A DNA stretch of 64,000 nt from Paragordius varius (Eukaryota; Nematomorpha), in assembly GCA_964247055.1 (NCBI GenBank), contig OZ176050.1:9176001-9240000 (forward strand), given 5' to 3'. Position numbers and translations under genes: made by a program. Of the stretch, positions 1 through 14,100 are shown piece after piece. Position 1 is the stretch's first letter. Each line of letters starts with the position of its first letter. The notes beneath the pieces were generated by a model. The model worked only from the letters and a program-made list of their open reading frames with translations, made no database searches and had not been told where the DNA came from.

Positions 1-25
1 ATAAAACTAAATATATTATATTTAC

Positions 26-2164
26 TTGTGTGCTAAATGTCAGATCGTATCCGAGTGTTTGAATATCATTTTCAAGCAAATAAACAAGTCCTTGGTAAAA
101 ATCATAATCTTCACTCTCCATATCGGTATAACTTTAAAAGTTGAAAAATAAATTAATTAATCAAATATAGAGTATGGATTATTTTTATTTTAAGAGGGAT
201 TTCGCCAAGTTGGAAAGCTTTATGGATACTCTGCTCAGACCGACATTAATATGAAAAAATTGAGCAACGGAATTTAAACTTAAATAAATTGAAACAAATA
301 TGAAAATTTGACACTTAAAAATGCCTTTTTAATAGTTTATATAAATTTAACAAAATTATTTAAGTCAAAGTAGGTAGGGCATTAAACTTTTATACTATGA
401 ATGTGAGTATATGGAAGTTTAAAACTTTTAACTATATAATTTTTTTTCGACCATCATTTTCAGTTTTACAGGCGTTAAAGTTTTATGTTCCCAGTTATAC
501 AATTATGTCCTCAACTTTAGGGACAAATAATTTAAATCATTTTTAAAAATTGAAATAAAAAAGAATCATAATATATGAACACTGTTTCTTACTTGACGGG
601 TTTTCCAAGAATGTGTTTATAGAAAGATCTTGTAAAGTAGCATTCAAGATGTTTATTATCGAAAAGCGCTTTAGCTATAACTCGTCCAACAAATTTGAAA
701 TATGATAAATGATTTGAGTTGCAATGTGAAGCCGGATTAATCGTATAAGTTACTCTAAATTATTTAGGCATATAAAAATTTATGCGCATACATGATTAAA
801 AATTAAATAAATAATAAATTAAAATTAACAGACCTATCTCCAGGTGAGATACGGAAAAGGGCATAGTTTGGGTTAAATATTTCTCGTGCAATAATACTAT
901 ACCATTCACGTAATAATCCACCGGCATCTTGGCCTTCCTCGCCTATAAACAAAATAAAAATTTAGAAATGTTGAAAATCGCATCTTCAAAATAGGAAACT
1001 TTATTTTATACATTACCTTCAAAAACGATATAAAAACGACATTTCCATTCACTTGGTGGTTGTCTAAAATGTTTAAAATATAGTTATTACATCCATTAAA
1101 GTGAGTAATATTCTTAATAAATAAAAATATGAAACATAATTAGCAACATATGTGAAAACTTTATTATTGCATACAAAACTTTTTGATTAGCTGCGATTGC
1201 AATATATGTAAGTAGCAAATTTTAATGGGATTATTATGTGTAGAATATTACGCATTTTTGTTGAATAATACGTATATATTAATTTTTAAATTAAAATATA
1301 TAATTTATTAACTGAAAGTGACCATAAATATTTAGAAAATATATTATGCTTTATTACAACTAAAAACTAAATAATTTAACATAAAATATGTATTCTTTTG
1401 TTTTTATTAACACGCTTCTCATCAAAAAATATTTTAAAGACTCCTTAAACTTTAATAACAATTTTAATATGGCATTTTTTATTTGTGAATACCCCTTCGA
1501 AGTTTACTGAAACGTCCCCCCCCCCCAATGTATAATAAGTTGTTTAGACTGGAGATAATTTTATGCATATAGCAGGAAAAACCTACCTGTGTAAATCTCG
1601 GTAGGAATCCTCAAAAACTTGGGATCTCCTCACATGAACTGGTAAATCATCGTTTCGATGATGAGTTCCTCGACCACCATTTGCTGAAGCGGCAAGCGCA
1701 TCCCTAAAATATTTGCGTTTAACATCGAAATCCAAGAGGTGACTGTAAGGCGCTGTCGCAAGTATAGTGAATGGTTCACTCAACCAAGACGTGTTAAGGG
1801 GTCCCCCTGCCCTGTTGTTACGACCACCGGCTGAAGTGATGAGGGATCTTGCAGTGCGTGACCCATCGGCCCCTAAACTGTGGGTCTCATGAATGGCTTG
1901 TCGGAGAATGCGATTAAGGATTTGACGGTGATTACCTAAAAACGTTATAATTATGTTATAAAAATGCTAATATTCCCTCCAATTATAAATTATTCAAAGA
2001 AACATTTTGATTAGGAAAAGAAAATAATGGAACAAATGACTAAATAATTTAATTTTATTAAGATAAAAAAGACATACTTGCAAAACTAAGAAATTTTTTG
2101 GTATCCGATTTCAACGTATCATTATCGGATTCTCTTTCGGGCGTACCTTTATCTTCCATTGAAA
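26..2164 (-). other. HUWE1: HUWE1 exon block: pre-HECT linker and HECT N-lobe
   Basis: Six exons are resolved here, all with consistent phase: 2164-2078, 1935-1587, 1063-1017, 942-834, 754-593 and 131-26. They read [10 protein letters not shown], then [11 protein letters not shown] and [16 protein letters not shown] (the conserved entry to the HECT fold), [40 protein letters not shown] and [19 protein letters not shown]. These are nearly identical to the human N-lobe, which binds the E2. The last exon ends in GYDLTFSTQ followed by a GT donor at 25-24, so the C-lobe exons lie outside the window. A non-conserved insertion rich in Gly, Arg and Asn ([15 protein letters not shown]) replaces the short human spacer before HVRR. 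Confidence 0.95.
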
Positions 2165-5100
2165 CTAAGATGTGAAGAAAAATAGAGTTAAAGTTTGGTA
2201 AAAATAATTTTAATTGTGCCAAATACAATAGAATCTGAAAAGGTAAGGCAAAAATAAGAAAGTTTTCAAAAATTTTTATATGTTTTTTGTTGTATATCAC
2301 GAAAAAGTGAATATAAAATATAAATTTGATGGCTGTCTTGACACCACATTTCACAATCTTAAACAATGTAGGTTATAATAAAAAAATCAAATATACTTTT
2401 GCGGACTTTTATTTTATAAACTTATTTTTTGTATAGATTTGTGCCTTATAAATTTTATTTTTAATTTTTGGAAAGCAAAAGAAGCTTATTATTATAAAAA
2501 CCATGATCTATCCCAGCAGTGACTGAATTGCTGCTATCATCCATGGCAAGATGACCAAGTTCCAAAAGATTGGAATCTTGATTTTCCTGTGTAGTTGTGC
2601 TCTCCGTCGTATCTGGAATATTTGTAACGCGAGTGTTAGAAGAAGGCGGTTCTCTTAATACACTAGCATAACTCCTATTACAGTAAAAATTAATTAGAAA
2701 GATAACACATAAAAATAAGAGACCAATATTAAAAAAAATTTTTTAATCCTTAGTTTTCTTACAGCCTAAATGCCTACAATTGTGAAATATATTTCAGTAA
2801 AAATTTCATCTCTATTACTTATTTCGCAATAAATCATTCTAAAAAACATATCCTTACTTATAAAAAACAGTCTTTTAGTTTTCTTAATTTTTATAACTGA
2901 ATATGAGAACGAAAAAACGTAAAACAATCTATCCATTCATTTAAATAGCAATTTTTACATAAATTAAGAATATATATTGATAAAGTTTATATAAATTTAA
3001 TTAAATATAAAAGGTAGACAGATTGAGTATAACACATATTTATTTTACTATATAAAATAGTATTAAGATTAATATTCATTATGAATCAGTTTATGTTGGT
3101 GGAAAAATGTCGTTTATGTTAATTTTCTAAATTACTCAAAACTTTTAATTGAGTTTTGTTGAAACACCAATTCTTTCTTACCTTGGAAGTGTGGAACGTT
3201 GTCTAGTTAATGCATCTAAAGGATATGATCCTGTAAATATTCGGAAAAGAGCTTCTACGCTTGGACGCAATATAAGGGTCCAATCATCGTGTCTTGAATG
3301 AGCTGTAGTTTGTGCATTCAAACCATCTAAAGTTTCTTCTTCATTGGAGGAATTCGTGTCTTCGTTAGTATTTGTGCCAGCGTTTTCTGGGCTTGTTTGA
3401 TTCGCACCCTATAATTTACACCATATAATTATTAACTTTAAACAAAATGATACAAAACGCAAATTATATACATTAAAGTTGTAAAGCATAAGGGATAAAA
3501 TATGCAAAAGCTATAGATATTCATTTTAAGGAGGTGTTTAATGTATAATGATTTTTTATTTATAGCCTACATAATTATGCTGTTACGTATGGGTAAGGGA
3601 TGCTTAACTCCTTTTTTCCGTATTTAAAATTCTTAGTCCTATTGGCAAAAGAAAAAAACTAAACTTATGGTTCTCTTTTGTGTTTGACTTTACATATGTA
3701 TGTCTTAATTAAAATTCACTGTCTATATATAACAACTATGCTGAATCTCAAATTAAAAAGAAAATTTTTAAAAAACCTCATTCATAGATGTTGAAGGGAT
3801 TCCCAAATTTTGCTCAGTGGCATTATTTTCGCCATCATTAGCGTTCGTAGTTAATAATTCATCCTCAATGAGAAGATCACTGTTCTCAATAAACGCATCT
3901 AGGATATCGTTTATTGATTCTCCCGGGGTGTTATTTAACATTGAAGCAATCTTTGAATTTTTCTGCTTCAAATTGGTATGAATAGCAGTTAAATTGGCAA
4001 GGTGGGAATTACAAAGCGTTTCCAGCATGTCCAAGCATGAACTAAGTGCGTCCCATAAACCGTCCAAATCAGAGAGGTAGATTGATAAACTTTTTTCTGT
4101 AAAAACATTAATAAAAATAAAACTAGTTGTTAATTTTATAAATTTAGAGCGAAAGAATAAGAATGTACCAAAAAATCTGCTAGGATTTGTGGGAGATTCA
4201 TTTTCTCCCAAAATCAATTGATTTTTTATGTCTTCCTTCTGATCAAGGTTTAACACTGATCTCCCATGCTTGTAAATTGTTTGCAAAGTTTTTAGCAAAT
4301 TTAAAAAAATATTTTGATGAGGCAATATAATAGTTGCTGTTAAAGTTTTCAGGTATTTGAAAAAATTGATGGAGATATTAGCTGTTTTCGCAGAAACTTC
4401 CTCCGTAGTAAAAGATGTTGTTCTAGGCCTATGAAAAAAATATTATTTGAAAGTAAAAATTATAATTATAAAAAAAAATTTGGAAAATATATACCTTGAT
4501 TCCGTAGGTGTTGAATGAGTAGGTGTTACATTTACCGTTTCGGGTAAAACGGGTTTTTCCATGTCTGGCATTAAATATTGCTTAAGATTAGATTCAAAAG
4601 TTGTAATTTCAGTTTGTAAATATTTGCCACAATGGAGGAGGGCTTTAACCAGTGGTTCTATAACGTGCGGACCTATCCACATATCCAAGGGAACGAAATT
4701 GCTTTGAACCTTATTTTGAATGTTTATGTCAGATTCGATGGGAAAATTTGTGCCCAATTTCAGACGAATGTTTGCTAAGGAGATGAGTGCTTTATTAATA
4801 TTTTCCAAAGAGCTATTAGTTATCTCATATATTTTAATATTGTCTGTGTTGTTGCTAATGTTTGAGTGTGTTTGAGGTTTTATTAATGCCATCAACATGT
4901 CCACCAACCCGCGTTGAAATAATTGTAAATCAACTAAAAAAACAAAACAAAAAAGAATAAAGGTATTAAAAGGTTATGGAAAATGACTGAGTAGCAAAAA
5001 TATATAAACCAAATTGTGTGTGATAATGTACATCCCCATAATTTTTATATTGATCCCAATTTTGAATAGGGCGTGCAAAGTATCTCCCCAGAACGGTTTC

Positions 5101-8100
5101 AATGTACAATTTTTGTTTTAATTTGGGTTCTGTGTTTTTCGTCGATGTAGAAGTTGCAGTTTGTTCTACCTTAGAAGCTATTTCTGTTTCAATATTGGGA
5201 TTAAATGAATGTGATTTATCTTCAGAAATTTCTGAATTTTTCTTCTCCGTATTTAGCATTATTGATTTTTCTGGGCTATTAGTAACACGTGGTAAATTAA
5301 TTTTTATAGCCAAATTTCCAACTGTGGTTTGAGCGATAGCTTCACTCAATGAAGCCAATGTTCGTGTAATTTTGTCCAAATGTTCGTTTTCCATTAGGGT
5401 TGGTCGGACCTAGAGTTATTACGTGCAAAAGATGTAATACTTTTAACTATCTATAAAATAAGAGTTGCATAAATAAAATATACAGTTTAATTTTCCCTCT
5501 AAAAACACTGGAGAAGATATTTGGTTTTATTGAACCTATAAAAGCTATAACAATCGCCTGCTCAGGTGCTGGCAATGATAATAATAAAAAAATAGAATGC
5601 ATTTATATTATAATGAAAATTATAACAAACCCTGTATATTAACTGGTGTTTGCGCGCATTATCATCACATGTTTGAGTAAAAGGCATTATACGCCTGCAT
5701 ATAATTCGTATCAATCGATAAATCGAATTAAGTAAATGCCACTCAATCGCAATTTCATCCGTATCAATTTGTGAGGTAGTAGCCTTACCATCTATCCCCA
5801 CATTAATGTTTGTGTTGTTATTAATGACTCTCATAAAGGGAGATACTGGTGTGGGGAAAGGTAAAGCCCTCCGACATACATCATCTAATAAGGTTTGTGG
5901 ACCCAAACCTTGAGTTGATACGTCATGTTGGTTATGTGGTGAATGATGTGAATCAATATTCGAAAATACGCTGATTCCCTTATCAAGTCGGTAAAATGTA
6001 TCCCAAATGTTATAATCGTGATGCTTTTGCGGTCGATGTTGATTAGGACTATCTTTTCGTAGGCTCTTTTCTTTTTGATGAATGTTGTTAGTATTATTAC
6101 TATTATCCATATTTTGAAAATTACTAATGATATTAGTTTTACAATCAAGTGTTATGGGATGTAGGATGTAATATGGTGCATATAATAAAGGTAAACTACT
6201 TAAAGTTTTGACACGTTCAACATTATTAGGTATAATCACATGTGAGTCTTTAATGTTCAAAGCATCCTTTGCCTTTTCCTCATCATTTAAATCGTTAACC
6301 ACGCCAGTTTCCTTGTCTTTGTCGGGTACTAAAACTTGACGTAAACTATAATGATTAAGGTGGGCCGAAACAACGGACCCCAGAAGTAAGCCCAAAACAT
6401 CCATACAAACTTGATGTACGAGATTAGTGTAATTTTTATCAATTAAAACGGTTTCAAAGTACAGGGGTGGTAATATATGAGTTGCCTTAGATTTATGGTG
6501 TGACACTACGTCTCGACCACATTTTTCGAAAGATGTCAATGGTGATTTGGGGGATAAATTATTCAAGACATACTGTTCAATGCTATTGGCATACTTCAGT
6601 TGAGGATAATATTGATGTTGAACTGCAATGTGACAACGCTTAAAGATTCGGACACTTTTAGTGTTAACATTGGTACGTGGTGTAAGGGTTAACCATTTGC
6701 AAGAGGTATGTGTAGATTTTTTTCTGTCAATATATAGAAAATATTAGGTAAAATTACAATAAAATCATGTCAAAAAAATCAGAAATACTCTTTGTGAGGA
6801 GAATGAGAATATTTAGGGCATGAATCCAATGCCTGTATCTTCATATTTTCGGTTATTTCGAAATCGTGTCCTTGATAATCACTAACTTTGGCATCTGTAA
6901 AAAACAAAATAAAATTTTATCATTAAAAACGTTAAATAAAACTTTTGGCTAAATGACAGAGATAATAATGCAATTATTGTTATACTAGGTAGGGCAAATA
7001 TTGGACACTCCATCATATCTAATAGCGCCAACAAAAACCACTTGAATGAAGGAAGATATTTGCAAGCCTCTCTAAGCACAACAGCTAAATGAGACCAAAT
7101 ATTGGTTGATAATAACTCATTCATGGCCGATGTTACTTTGGGCGGCTCATTAAATGTTATAGGGTTTGTTGATGTGCTATCAATAAGGTTACATTGCCTA
7201 CATAAAATATATATTAATGGTATTTCTTATTGTATTAGTAAATGATACTTTGTATAATACATAGTATGAATAAACATTGCCAGATTACATTTACAGCAAA
7301 AAGTAATATTTATTTAACAAATGTGTTTTTAATCATGTAAATGAGGAAAAAAATTTTCTGAAATCGAAGTTATGATTTTTGACTCTCGTATTTGACCAAC
7401 AAGCAAAATTAAAAAAATAAAAACTCAAAATTACCCTAAAAATGAAAAACTTTTTGCCCCAAAACCATACCATGAAAAATCATGATTAGCAAAAATTATA
7501 AAACCAAGATTTCAGTAATTTTGAGTATTTTATCACTATCGCAAAATATAATAAGTCATACCTATAAAACGCAAAAATAAGTAATTGCGCTAAACTAAAC
7601 GTGTCTAAGACACGCTTCTCCTGTACAGCCAAAGCTACTGTTTGTGCATTCTTTATAATGGAATAGGTCGAATGTTGTGCCGTTTGTGATTGAACAATGT
7701 TTGTTTGTTGCTGATTTCCCCCTCCTGCGGTTGTAGAATTAGGACCTATTGCTGTACGTCTCGCCCCAGCCGAGACATTATTTTGGCCAGATGTTCCACG
7801 ACGAGCAGCACTTCGAGAGGTGTACCAATGATGATGACCACCATTTGCGTAGCCACCTTATAAGTAATTTTAATTTTTATCATATATATATAAGTGCAAA
7901 TAAAGTTATGATTGTTTATTCATGGCATATTTTCCGATTAAAACAGTAAGTTCACTATATGCCAACACAATGAATCTTCACTTCTTAGGATATGTATGAG
8001 TATATATCTTATATCCTGAACGTTAAAAATAGGTGTAGATAGGCTGAATGTATTCATGAATACAAAGCATTAAGGTATATTTACCAGAAAATTTTCACAC

Positions 8101-11100
8101 ATTTGTTTACCACGTGATAAAATTAATATATATCGAAATTATCAAATTTTAACAAAACTAAGAATGTTTTGGCTTAATTGGAACTTGATATTTACATTTG
8201 TTGTAATGACCAATAGTTAAGACCATGGACTGTATTGTAAGCGAGGTAATTGATTTTAACAAATCAAAAATTCAACCATAGTTGTGACTTACGCAATACG
8301 TATTAAACAATAACAAAAATTTAAATTCCCTTGTGTATGAAACAATTACTGTGTGTTAAGCAAAGCAGGAGAATTAACTACCTATAAGACTTTGTTGAAA
8401 AGTACGGTTACGAGATTGAGCTCTTTGTAGATTCCGCGCCTCTCGAGCTAAATCATCGGGCAAAACTGCAATCACACTTTCTTCAAGATCTAACAATACC
8501 TAAAAAAGAACAAATATATCTTTTATGTTTATAATATCAATGATAAAAAACATTATCAAAAACCGGTTCCTATATAAACATACATGGGTCAGTTTTAGTT
8601 TTATAAATATTGGAGCTTTTAACCAAGATAAAATATGGAATCGCATTAAATTTCAACACAATTATGGTAGAAAATACAGTTAATAAATAATGTTAGACAA
8701 TTGAAAAGTGGCATAAAATAAAAGCGATGCCAATTAACTACTTTTACACATTTTTAAAGCCGCTCTTTAAAATATTTATTCCCATTATTAAATGACGTAA
8801 TTATTCTTTAAATTATTTGAAAAAAACTCTTGTTAAACAGAATCCCCCGAAACCAACTATATATAGAGTGTGAGTAAAAGTCCATTGATAATTTTTCCTT
8901 TACGATGCCATAGAGCATTTACATTAAAGAGTATATTGACTTAAAATTAGTCTATAAAATTATTTATTAGTTCTTTTTTTACTTTTAACCAATAATATCT
9001 CTGTTGTAAATGCTGATATCCTGGCGTTATTAAATGAAATATTTATTATCCATGTATTATTACATGATATAAATGAAAAAAATCGAAGCAAACCACCTTA
9101 CCTGTTGTCTTAGGTGATAAGGTAAACTGTGTATAAAGAGGGCAGGATCGAAATCGGGATTTGTGGAATTGATATTAGCACCCGTTCCTGATCCAGTTGA
9201 ACCTGATTGAGTAACTGGAGTTGTTGCGACCGTTAATGCCGCCACTCTCCGCCTTTCACCCAAAACGTTTTGTCGTTCTTGCTCTTGTTGTTGGAGAGTT
9301 GTGATCTAGGAGAATTAGCCAATCAAATTACAATGAATAAAATGAATTAGTTTAAATAGTTAGACAGATAATTTTTTAGAATAAAGTATATAGGGAAGGA
9401 CCTAACAATTCTAAATAAATAAATAATTTGTACGAGTATAGGAGACAAAATATAATGTTTATACTAATTAAAAAATACAGTAAAAATTGAAACTATACAG
9501 ATACAGATAAAATGTAAATACTAAAAGATAAATATTTTTCTAAAGACAATCATACTTTTTCAAACGTTATTATTCCTATAAAAAATTTATTTTACATTTC
9601 AATTCCTTCTTTAGTACACGAAACGATTATAGTTGTCTTTAATGGAATATATTTGTCCTTTGGTTTTTACATTTTGTCTGCGTATAATTTCAATTTTTAC
9701 CGTCAAATTTTTTACATCATAATGAATTCTCTATATTCCTAATTAATTATTTGAGTCCAATCACCCACCAAACTTTTATGTATGTTTGTGAAAACACTAT
9801 ACTCACTTCGTGTTGGAGAGAGGACGGGAGACCAGCCAAAAAAGTAGGACATACGTCAACTTGAACAGGACCAATAAGGGGTGGCGCTATGGGGGGATTT
9901 ACATTATGTGCATTCGTATTAATCTTTTCAATCTCTTTATTGATTTCAACATTCCTAAGCCTAATTTGTTCACCCATGACCTCTTGCCTAAGGTTTTCAG
10001 GTAAGGCGGATAGAAATGAAGGATCTAACCCATCTAATATTTATTTTGATTCAAAAAATTAATTTATATTTAGAGATGGATGTTATGTAATATTAAAATT
10101 TATAAAGAAAATATAATTTAACCTCCAATCACAATTTTGAAGGTTGGAACGGTAGATTCTATATACATTCAATAAATATAAATTATTATTATAATATATT
10201 TGTAGCAAGAATATAATTTAAATTTAAAACTATTGTATAATTTCTCATAAGTTGCTATAACCTTGAGTTAAAAGAAATGGATTGGGTTCTTCAGGCATTG
10301 TTGTGTTAGATGTTGAGGGCATATCAACGTCCATGGGTACATTATTCCCACTATAAAAATAATATTGTAAATTATATATGTGATCGTTTTTAACCTGATT
10401 TATTATTATAGATTATAAAATTGAGGCTTAGCATTTTTAACATATACATAATGCATTTTAATGGTTGCTTATTTCACACTATATTAGGGCAATGTGCAAC
10501 ACAGTATATGGAAAAAACAAGAAAATGTTGAATATACAATTATTTCCTTTCTTTTTTCCATACACTCCTGTATTGCAAATAGCCCTACTATAGTGTCATT
10601 AAAAGGCATACTGTATAATAAAAATCAATTATATCAAAATGGAGCATAGAGACATACTTATCCTTTTTGTCTTTATCATTCTGGTTTTCTGAAAATGTGG
10701 TAGCATCTATCAATGCATAAAAAATTTATATAAGTAACAGAACTTATAAAAACATTAAAAAATATATATGTGATACTTTGGGATGTTGTCGGTTGTTCAT
10801 TTTCACTATTTTGATGTTCATTATTGTCCACATTGTTATTTATATTATCACGTTTAAGGTTCTCATTATTTATATCAGAATTATCCATTTCAGAAGAGGA
10901 TGAGGAGTTTGAGGAGTTATCATCGTTATCTGTATAAGATTAGAAAATTTTAGATTTAACTTTAAAAAGGTATATGTGGTTTAAATTTTAAGGATAATAA
11001 TTATATTCAATATATAATATGGTGGTACTTATTAAACATAACGCCAAATGTTGATATTGGTAATTAACCATCTCAAAAAAAATTTTTTTCATTTAATTTT

Positions 11101-14100
11101 ATAAATTATTTAAAAAATTAGATCTAATAGTGTCAATAAAGACTAGTAGAATAAAAATATGATATGACCCAAAAAATTAAATATTTTAGATTATAGATCA
11201 AATAACCTGGAGCAGATATTTGTTGATTAACTGATGTCGATGTGGATTGAGAGGTAGTTGCGTTAGTAGCATTGTTTTGGCCAATAGGTACATTGATAGG
11301 ATTAACGGTTTTTTTGCGTTTATCTAACATAAAAAATTGAAAATATAAGGTAAAACTTAAAAAATTAAAGGTTCATGTTTGTTTCACAGATAAAGTTTAA
11401 ACACTTAAAATATATTAATATTAAAAACTCATGGTGTGCATTTAAAGCGTATTACTAGAAATACTTTAATAATAAAAGTCAGAATTGTGAAACGCATAGG
11501 TAAATAAAAAAGGCGCTAAATTTGTTAAATTTTAAAGAAAGGGTGGATATGTTTATATTTACTTTATCAAACAGACCTTTTAATTTACATTTATATCTTT
11601 TTATGCTGTATGGTAATAATAAATTTAATTTAAGTATACAATAAAAATTAGATATGAGACATTATAAAAAAATATAAGATTAATAATTCTTGCAAAAAAC
11701 CATATTTTTTTCCATAATTTATTTTGTCCATACGACATATATATTACAATTGATACAAATGTGTAAATTACCAATTGGCATTTCTATTCCTCGTTTTCCC
11801 AAAACGTAGATTACATTACAATTTATATGTATGTTTTTTTTGAAAAAACCTATTTGTCCACTATTTTACAACATATCTTTATACCTTTTTACTTTTACTG
11901 CTTTTCCATTCTTTACTCAATATATATAATACAACAAACTTTTATTTCTTTTATTTTTAGCTGTTTTGTTCAAAGTAGTTTCCTTGTTGGTGTTTTCATC
12001 CTTCATTTTTTGGGCCAAGATTGCGGCGGCCGCGGCCTCTTTTTCTTTCCTTTCTTTTTCCTGCTGCAATGCTAATTTAAGGGCTGCCTCCTTCTCCGCC
12101 AAATAAACGGTACGGCGTTCATTATAATCGCTCATTAGTTTTTGGAGTATGGCTCCTTTCACAGCTAATATTATCATGGAGAAAAAAAAATGGTAATTTT
12201 GAATTTATTTTTACTTAATACTTATATCATTTGATAAATATATGTCATATTCAGATTTAAAATCACTTTAACTTAATATATTTAACACTTATCGATTATT
12301 TTATGTTTTATCGTTTTTACAAGCGTATTAAAATTTTCAACGAAAGTTTAGTAGCCGTGTGAAATTTTCGAAAATCTGCATATACAACTAAACTGCGATC
12401 ACAGAATTAAATACCCAACATATATATAAAGAAAAACGTTTGTAAAAATATTATCTTTTTTGATAAAGAAATATTAAAAATGCGTAGCCAATTATTCTTA
12501 CATGCTACATAACAATGCATATAGGGACCATCCAACAAGGTTATTTCTTGACACCAATAATATAGTAAAGTTGAAGGAATATATTCATTCGTAAGTATGG
12601 ATGAAATTATGGTTTGATATTGAAGACGTTCATTAGCTTCTGAAGGTGTAACAGACGTATTGTTCTGTAAAAAAGAAAAGTAAAAAATATCATATTAATA
12701 TTTTAAAAAATGCCAAATATGTTTGACAAAACAGTTATTAAAAAGAAATCATACCTGGTTTATGGGCACATCCATATTAAGTGATGATTGCATAATTCTG
12801 TGTGATATAAAATTTTAATATATTATATATATAGATAGAGTTCTTTTTCCAATTTTTATGTAGTTTTTACCTTTTCATATTTATATATAAAAAATAAAAA
12901 AAAACAGGAAATCGTACTGATGATTTAATCCAGTTCCCAAAAGTCGGTTTGTGAATGAATTAATGCATTCACACCATATGGCATCAGGCCTATTTTGGGC
13001 ATATTCATGACGTTCAATTGGATTCTTTATTTGACGAAGAGCATAATCCGCATAGTAATTCTGTAAATTTGATTCTTGAATTCGTGATCTAATATGAAAA
13101 AAAACAATTTCGAAAGAAAGTTCGGAAAAAATATACATTTAGATATTTGTTTATTTCAATATAAAATAAATTAGCTTACATGGATTATCTATAATGCCAA
13201 ATTTAGCATATAATTCTATTAAATAGAATTTTTTGTGATACAGGTAATTTTTTCAACATTATTTTATATAAAAACTTTCCCAACTCCCGACAAATATTTT
13301 ATATATAACTCGCAAAAAAATAAAGCCAAATACTATTGCTACAAAACAATACAAAGACTTTTGATACACCCATTATACGAATAAAATAAAATCATGTTAT
13401 AGCCATAGTACAATAATATATCATAGACTACATATTCGAATATTTCCATAATATTTTATATTGTCGTCCGGAATTATATACAATATTAATTATCACTGAA
13501 TATTCATTCCTATATTCTATCATCTCTTGATTACACTGCTCAACAAGGTTTTGCACCACCCCATAATTTTTGCATTTTCTGATACCTAATGGCATGGAAA
13601 GGCCAAGACAAAAAAGAAAATTGAGGCCACCAATAGGATTTTTCCGAAATTTAATTTTTAAATTTGTATTTAATTTAAAAATAACAATCATTCCTCGTGT
13701 ACATATGTTTAAATATTCAAACGAACAAGTCGATAAAAGTAATGTTCCATGCATGAATAACAAAATTCTAGGCTTTAAATAAGATACTAAACAAGCTAAG
13801 AGCCAAAGTATTAAAAATCTAAAAGGGGCTTATGTATAGTGTGATAGATCGGGGCGGCTGCACAAGCTCTGCATATCCCCCAAACGATCTAATTATGCCA
13901 GATATGGCAAAGATAACAATAAGTAATAGTAAAGCCCGATAAGAGAGACTTGCAAGCAAAATCCAGGCAAATTAACATGTCAAATTAACCAATTCACAGA
14001 ATAAAGTTAGTTAGATAAATTCTCAATTAAATTGAATAAAAAGATTAGGTAAATACAAATGGTCTAATTCCATAATAGTAAATTCTACTAAAAGTGGCTA

